A stretch of 9,148 nucleotides of DNA from Lachnospiraceae bacterium (lineage in GTDB: Bacteria; Bacillota_A; Clostridia; Lachnospirales; Lachnospiraceae). The position numbers and the translations under genes are program-made. The stretch's first letter is position 1. Each line of letters opens with the position of its first letter. Of the stretch, positions 5,238-9,148 are shown in pieces. The notes beneath the pieces were generated by a model. The model saw nothing but the letters and a program-made list of their open reading frames with translations. It searched no databases and was not told the DNA's origin. The stretch lies in the NCBI GenBank assembly GCA_017435025.1, contig JAFSFU010000177.1, positions 1 through 9,148 of the forward strand. Reading direction: 5' to 3'.

Positions 5238-7126
5238 TGACGAGAGCAGAAAGAGAACAAAGCCTGAAGCAAAGGTATGGCAATCGCATGGCCAGCACCC
5301 AGAAACGCGGTCCGGGTCCAGGCGGCCCCGGCAGAGGTCCTGGTCGAGGACCGGCAGCGAGAGGCGGAGGAAAGCCCAAAAACAGTAAGGAAACAATTAA
5401 AAGACTTCTAAAATATCTGGAGCAGGACCGTTTGATGCTTGTAATAGCGTTTGTTTGTGTCATTGCAAATACAATAGCAGGTCTTGCCGGTTCTTATATG
5501 CTGCGTCCGATTATCAACACATACATCGTCCCGACGGACGGAAGCAGAGGCAGTGCCGCAGGACTTTTTGGAGGTCTGGCTGTGCTTGGACTCGTATATT
5601 TGATCGGTGTGGTGGCAAATTACCTGCAGGCAAGGATCATGTTGTCAGTAGCGCAGGGGGCTCTTCTTAAGATCCGTACAGATCTGTTTGAGAAGATGCA
5701 GAATCTTCCGGTAAAATTCTATGATCGTAACTCCAACGGTGATCTGATGAGCCGCTTTACCAATGATGTGGATACGGTTGGTATGATGCTGAGCAATACT
5801 TTGGTACAGTTGTTTTCCGGAATTCTCAGTATCATCGGTACGTTCGCTTTGATGTTATATACAAATGTTGTTTTAACCGTGATCACAATTGTGATGCTCC
5901 CGCTGATGATGCGTGCGGCCGGATTTGTTGCCGGAAGAAGCCGGAAATACTTCAGCGCACAGCAGGCAGCACTGGGTGCCATGAACGGTTATATTGAGGA
6001 GACGATCACCGGCCAGAAAGTGGTGAAAGTGTTCTGTCATGAGGAGATCGCGGAGGAAGAATTTGATATCCTAAATAAAGATCTCCGTAATAAGCAGATC
6101 AGAGCCCAGTTTCTCGGTGGTCTTATGGGACCGGTTATGGGAAATCTGAGCCAGGTAAACTATGCATTGACTGCATGTGTTGGCGGTATTCTCTGTGTAC
6201 TGAAAGGATTTGACGTGGGCGGTCTGACGGTGTTCCTTAATTTTTCCAGACAGTTTTCCCGCCCGATCAATGAGATTTCCATGCAGGTAACCAATGTGTT
6301 TTCTGCGCTGGCAGGTGCTGAGCGTGTCTTTGCGGTTATGGATTCAGAATCGGAGCTGCCGGATGATGTGGATGCAGTTTCTATGGAAGGAATGCGCGGA
6401 CATGTGGCTTTGGAGCATGTCACATTCGGTTATGATCCGGAAAAGGTGATCTTAAAGGATATCAGTCTTTACGCAAAACCGGGACAGAAGATCGCATTTG
6501 TCGGCTCTACCGGTGCCGGAAAGACGACAATCACGAATCTGATCAATCGTTTCTATGATATTCAGGGAGGTTCCATTACCATAGACGGTGTGGATATCCG
6601 CCATATCAAGCGAGATGAACTGCGTAAAAATATTGCGATGGTATTGCAGGATACCCATTTGTTTACCGGTACAGTTATGGAAAATATCCGTTACGGACGT
6701 TTGGATGCGACGGACGAGGAAGTGATCGCGGCTGCGAAGACGGCATCTGCCCATTCGTTTATCATGCGACTGCCGAAGGGGTATGATACGGTTTTGGAAA
6801 GCGATGGCGCAAACCTCAGCCAGGGACAGAGACAGCTTCTCAATATTGCCCGGGCAGCAGTGTCAAAGGCGCCGATATTAATCTTAGATGAGGCGACCAG
6901 TTCCGTTGATACGAGAACAGAAAAGCATATTGAACGAGGCATGGACCAGCTGATGGAAGATCGAACCACCTTTGTCATTGCCCATCGCCTGTCAACGGTG
7001 CGAAATGCCAATGCGATTATGGTATTGGAGAATGGTCAGATCATCGAACGTGGCGATCACGACGACCTTTTGAGACAAAAAGGCAGATATTATGAACTTT
7101 ATACAGGAATAACGGAACTTGATTAA
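5237..7126 (+). CDS. Heterodimeric ABC exporter, catalytic subunit with Gly/Pro/Arg-rich N-terminus
   Basis: A 629-residue half-transporter whose start overlaps the previous stop in TAATG, with AGGAGG at 5221-5226 inside the upstream gene, so translation is coupled and equal amounts are expected. Residues 25-48 are a disordered, basic Gly/Pro/Arg stretch before the membrane domain (about 55-345). The ATPase domain (about 388-625) has Walker A GSTGAGKT (423-430), Q-loop Gln471, Walker B ILILDE with catalytic Glu552, and switch His583 (IAHR). Its signature is LSQGQ (527-531), with Gln529 in place of the usual Gly. This is the reverse of the first subunit: the active site should be built from Walker A/B here plus VSGGQ of the partner. 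The arrangement matches TM288 or BmrD-type partners. The substrate is unknown, but the adjacent MATE pump supports a drug-resistance role. Confidence 0.93.
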   Translation: MTRAEREQSLKQRYGNRMASTQKRGPGPGGPGRGPGRGPAARGGGKPKNSKETIKRLLKYLEQDRLMLVIAFVCVIANTIAGLAGSYMLRPIINTYIVPTDGSRGSAAGLFGGLAVLGLVYLIGVVANYLQARIMLSVAQGALLKIRTDLFEKMQNLPVKFYDRNSNGDLMSRFTNDVDTVGMMLSNTLVQLFSGILSIIGTFALMLYTNVVLTVITIVMLPLMMRAAGFVAGRSRKYFSAQQAALGAMNGYIEETITGQKVVKVFCHEEIAEEEFDILNKDLRNKQIRAQFLGGLMGPVMGNLSQVNYALTACVGGILCVLKGFDVGGLTVFLNFSRQFSRPINEISMQVTNVFSALAGAERVFAVMDSESELPDDVDAVSMEGMRGHVALEHVTFGYDPEKVILKDISLYAKPGQKIAFVGSTGAGKTTITNLINRFYDIQGGSITIDGVDIRHIKRDELRKNIAMVLQDTHLFTGTVMENIRYGRLDATDEEVIAAAKTASAHSFIMRLPKGYDTVLESDGANLSQGQRQLLNIARAAVSKAPILILDEATSSVDTRTEKHIERGMDQLMEDRTTFVIAHRLSTVRNANAIMVLENGQIIERGDHDDLLRQKGRYYELYTGITELD

Positions 7127-7194
7127 GTATTGTTCTTTTTTTAAAACAATGAGCGAAAAGTTACGATTTCCTTAATTTGTATAAGGATTGATAA

Positions 7195-7223
7195 TTGTTT
7201 TAGCATGTCAGTTGTGCTATAAT
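7195..7223 (+). promoter_or_regulatory. SigA promoter of the rnf operon
   Basis: The -35 TTGTTT (7195-7200), a 17-base spacer and a perfect -10 TATAAT (7218-7223), with an extended TG at 7215-7216, predict a start near 7230 and a leader of about 43 bases. TAGCA (7201-7205) and TGCTA (7215-7219) form a short dyad across the spacer. No typical Rex operator (TTGTTAA-N4-TTAACAA) is seen here. Confidence 0.7.
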
Positions 7224-7272
7224 TATTTTCGATGGGTACAATGTAATTTTTAAGAGAAAGAAGGTTTGATGA

Positions 7273-8601
7273 ATGGGTCTGAAGACATTTATAGGTGGCA
7301 TTCATCCGTTCGAAGGAAAAGAAATGTCTGCCGATAAGCCGATTCAGGTGCTTTTCCCGAAGGGGGATCTTGTGTTCCCGCTGTCTCAGCATATCGGTGC
7401 TCCGGCAAAACCGATCGTAGCAAAAGGCGATAAGGTATTGGTTGGTCAGAGAATCGCAGAAGCAGGTGGTTTTATCTCTGCTCACGTGATCAGCTCTGTT
7501 TCCGGTACGGTTAAGGGAATTGAACCGCGTCTGGTTGCGAATGGCGCGATCTTACAGTCTATCGTTATTGAAAATGATGGTGAATACAAAACAGTAGAAG
7601 GTTTTGGTGAAAAGAGGGATTACACAAAACTTTCCAAGCAGGAGATCCGTGATATCGTTAAAGATGCAGGTATCGTAGGTCTCGGCGGTGCCGGTTTCCC
7701 GACTAATGTAAAACTGACACCGAAGGACGAGAGTGCGATCGATTATGTTATTGTAAACGCAGCAGAGTGTGAGCCGTATCTGACCTCCGACTATCGTGTT
7801 ATGATGGAACAGCCGGAGAAACTGATCGGTGGTCTGAAAGTTATCCTCAGACTTTTTGATAACGCAAAAGGTGTCATCGGTATTGAGGAGAATAAACCGG
7901 AAGCGATCAAGAAGCTTCAGGAGATGGTAAAAGATGAGCCGAGAATTGAAGTATGTCCGCTTCAGACAAAGTATCCGCAGGGTGGTGAGCGTTTCCTGAT
8001 CTACGCTGTAACAGGCGGCAGAGAGATCAACTCCATAATGCTTCCTGCAGATGCCGGCTGTGTTGTAGACAACGTAGATACAGTGGTTGCTATTTATAAT
8101 GCAGTTTGTGAATCCAGACCGCTGATCAGAAGAATTATCACAGTAACCGGTGATGCGATCCAGAATCCGCAGAACTTTGAGGTAAGACTTGGTCAGAATT
8201 ACGAAGAGCTTCTGGAAGCAGCAGGCGGCTTTAAGGCTGAGCCGGAGAAGATCATTTCCGGTGGTCCTATGATGGGACAGGCTCTGTTTACATTAAATGT
8301 TCCGGTTATGAAGAACTCTTCCGCACTGACATGTTTCACAAAGGACGAGGTTGCTGCCAACGCAGAATCTCCGTGTATCCGTTGCGGTCGCTGTGTGGAT
8401 GTCTGTCCGGGCCATGTGGTTCCGCAGATGCTTATGGCAGCTGCAGAGCGTCACGACCTTGCAATGTTTGAAAAATTAAATGGTATGGAGTGCTGTGAAT
8501 GCGGTTCCTGTACCTTTATCTGTCCGGCTCACAGACCGTTGACACAGGCATTCAAAGAGATGCGTAAAGCGGTTATGGCTGAGAGAAGAAAGAAAGCGTA
8601 G
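7273..8601 (+). CDS. rnfC: Rnf electron transport complex subunit RnfC
   Basis: A 442-residue cytoplasmic subunit of the Rnf complex, which moves electrons from reduced ferredoxin to NAD+ and pumps Na+ or H+. RnfC is the NADH/FMN and iron-sulfur subunit. The N-terminus TFIGGIHPFEGK is typical of RnfC and fixes the start, helped by GAAGG 8 bases upstream of the ATG. GLGGAGFPTNVKL (136-148) resembles the FMN/NADH motif shared with NuoF, followed by NAAECEPYLTSDYR (162-175). Two [4Fe-4S] motifs follow: Cys368/371/374/378 (CIRCGRCVDVCP) and Cys407/410/413/417 (CCECGSCTFICP). These separate it from NqrA, which lacks such clusters. The C-terminus is short and basic, without the long Ala/Lys-rich tail of some proteobacterial RnfC proteins. 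First gene of the operon; rnfD starts 12 bases after its stop. Confidence 0.96.
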   Translation: MGLKTFIGGIHPFEGKEMSADKPIQVLFPKGDLVFPLSQHIGAPAKPIVAKGDKVLVGQRIAEAGGFISAHVISSVSGTVKGIEPRLVANGAILQSIVIENDGEYKTVEGFGEKRDYTKLSKQEIRDIVKDAGIVGLGGAGFPTNVKLTPKDESAIDYVIVNAAECEPYLTSDYRVMMEQPEKLIGGLKVILRLFDNAKGVIGIEENKPEAIKKLQEMVKDEPRIEVCPLQTKYPQGGERFLIYAVTGGREINSIMLPADAGCVVDNVDTVVAIYNAVCESRPLIRRIITVTGDAIQNPQNFEVRLGQNYEELLEAAGGFKAEPEKIISGGPMMGQALFTLNVPVMKNSSALTCFTKDEVAANAESPCIRCGRCVDVCPGHVVPQMLMAAAERHDLAMFEKLNGMECCECGSCTFICPAHRPLTQAFKEMRKAVMAERRKKA

Positions 8602-8613
8602 GAGGTGTCACAA

Positions 8614-9148
8614 ATGAGTAAATTATTAAATGTTTCGTCCTCACCTCATGTACGCTCTAAAGTGTCCACTCAGAATATTATGTTCGATGTGGCGCTTGCT
8701 ATGGTCCCGGCTACAATCTGGGGTGTGATTCAGTTTGGTTTTTATTCTCTTCTTGTAGTCGCTGCGACTGTACTTTCCTGTGTACTCAGCGAATACCTGT
8801 ATGAGGTTCTTATGAAGAAACCGGTTACCATCAGTGACGGCAGTGCACTGGTTACCGGTATGATCCTTGGTCTCAATATGCCGCCGACAATCCCGCTGTG
8901 GATCCCGTGCCTTGGCGGTGCATTCGCGATCATCGTTGTAAAACAGCTTTATGGCGGTCTTGGTCAGAACTGGATGAACCCGGCTCTGGCAGCCAGATGT
9001 TTCCTGCTGATCTCCTTCGCAGGTGCTATGACACAGTTTACGGATCCGGCTACTGATGCGATCGCAAGTGCGACTCCGATGGCAGTTCTCAAAGCCGGCG
9101 GTGAAGTCGATGTGATGGGCATGTTCATCGGTACAATCCCGGGTACCA
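8614..9148 (+). CDS. rnfD: Rnf complex membrane subunit RnfD, 3'-truncated by window end
   Basis: The first 178 codons of a multi-helix membrane protein. The start ATG at 8614 is set by TAGGAGGTG (8599-8607), which overlaps the rnfC stop. The N-terminus SSSPHVRSKVSTQNIMFDVALAMVPA is typical of RnfD. Hydrophobic segments lie at about 25-65 and 95-110, and near 130. Conserved stretches include ISDGSALVTGMILGLNMPP (73-91) and NPALAARCFLL (122-132). ASATPM (151-156) contains Thr154 (codon ACT, 9073-9075), which corresponds to the Thr that carries covalently bound FMN in RnfD/NqrB proteins. Together with RnfG and the other membrane subunits, RnfD forms the ion-coupling electron path. The remainder of the protein, and probably rnfG, E, A and B, should lie beyond the window. 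Confidence 0.95.
   Translation, partial: MSKLLNVSSSPHVRSKVSTQNIMFDVALAMVPATIWGVIQFGFYSLLVVAATVLSCVLSEYLYEVLMKKPVTISDGSALVTGMILGLNMPPTIPLWIPCLGGAFAIIVVKQLYGGLGQNWMNPALAARCFLLISFAGAMTQFTDPATDAIASATPMAVLKAGGEVDVMGMFIGTIPGT

Noticed and set aside
5035..5463. Minus-strand frame with a Pro/Gly-rich product opposite the ABC gene junction
   Set aside because: It is the mirror of the Gly/Pro/Arg codons of the second ABC subunit; two well-supported genes cover the plus strand.
7129..7150. ATTGTT/AACAAT hairpin with a T run after the second ABC gene, as a terminator
   Set aside because: Only 6 pairs, five of them A-T, and the T run lies in the loop instead of after the stem. The ABC transcript end is not identifiable by eye.
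7232..7246. Four-codon frame ATG GGT ACA ATG TAA in the rnfC leader, as an upstream regulatory peptide
   Set aside because: No ribosome binding site, and it begins within about 2 bases of the predicted transcript start.
1..9148. Mobile elements, CRISPR arrays, phage genes or attachment site at the tRNA gene
   Set aside because: No transposase, integrase, regularly spaced repeats, or duplicate of the tRNA 3' end was seen; all genes look like stable chromosomal ones.

Overview
The window looks like chromosomal DNA of a Gram-positive anaerobic Clostridia, most likely a gut Lachnospiraceae. This rests on moderate GC content, strong AGGAGG-type ribosome binding sites, SigA promoters with extended -10 boxes, a tRNA gene without encoded CCA, and an Rnf cluster beginning with rnfC-rnfD. 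The taxon is inferred from gene content and style, not from a database match.

Layout. Positions 1-629 hold the 3' part of rlmB, a 23S rRNA 2'-O-methyltransferase gene, closed by a perfect 12-bp hairpin terminator. Facing it on the minus strand (715-1641) is a gene for a 308-residue protein with two DUF4397-like halves and a Pro/Gly-rich N-terminal region containing a tandem 22-residue repeat. It has no signal peptide. A SigK-like promoter lies just upstream, which suggests (unproven) a sporulation-stage product. Divergent from it is a single tRNA-Thr(GGT) gene with its own promoter and terminator.

Positions 2003-7126 form a multidrug-export block on the plus strand. It holds a 12-helix MATE transporter gene, preceded by an extended -10 promoter and a leader hairpin that could compete with the ribosome binding site. 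Two translationally coupled ABC exporter genes follow (TAATG overlap). Their ATP-binding domains are complementary: the first subunit lacks the catalytic Glu and the switch His but has a normal signature motif, while the second keeps Glu and His but has LSQGQ as its signature. This is the pattern of a heterodimeric type IV exporter of the TM287/288 or BmrCD kind, with one degenerate ATP site. No regulator gene is visible in the block.

From 7195 onward a SigA promoter drives rnfC (complete) and rnfD (cut by the window end). These encode the start of the membrane Rnf ferredoxin:NAD+ oxidoreductase, which links electron flow to an ion gradient. Such a gradient could also power the MATE pump, but that link is only inferred.

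Most of the window is ordinary, well-understood sequence, and I see no clear new multi-gene system. The points most worth a second look are the DUF4397 protein with its sporulation-like promoter, the MATE leader with mutually exclusive pairings, and the Gly/Pro/Arg-rich tail on the second ABC subunit. No intergenic stretch exceeds 300 bases.
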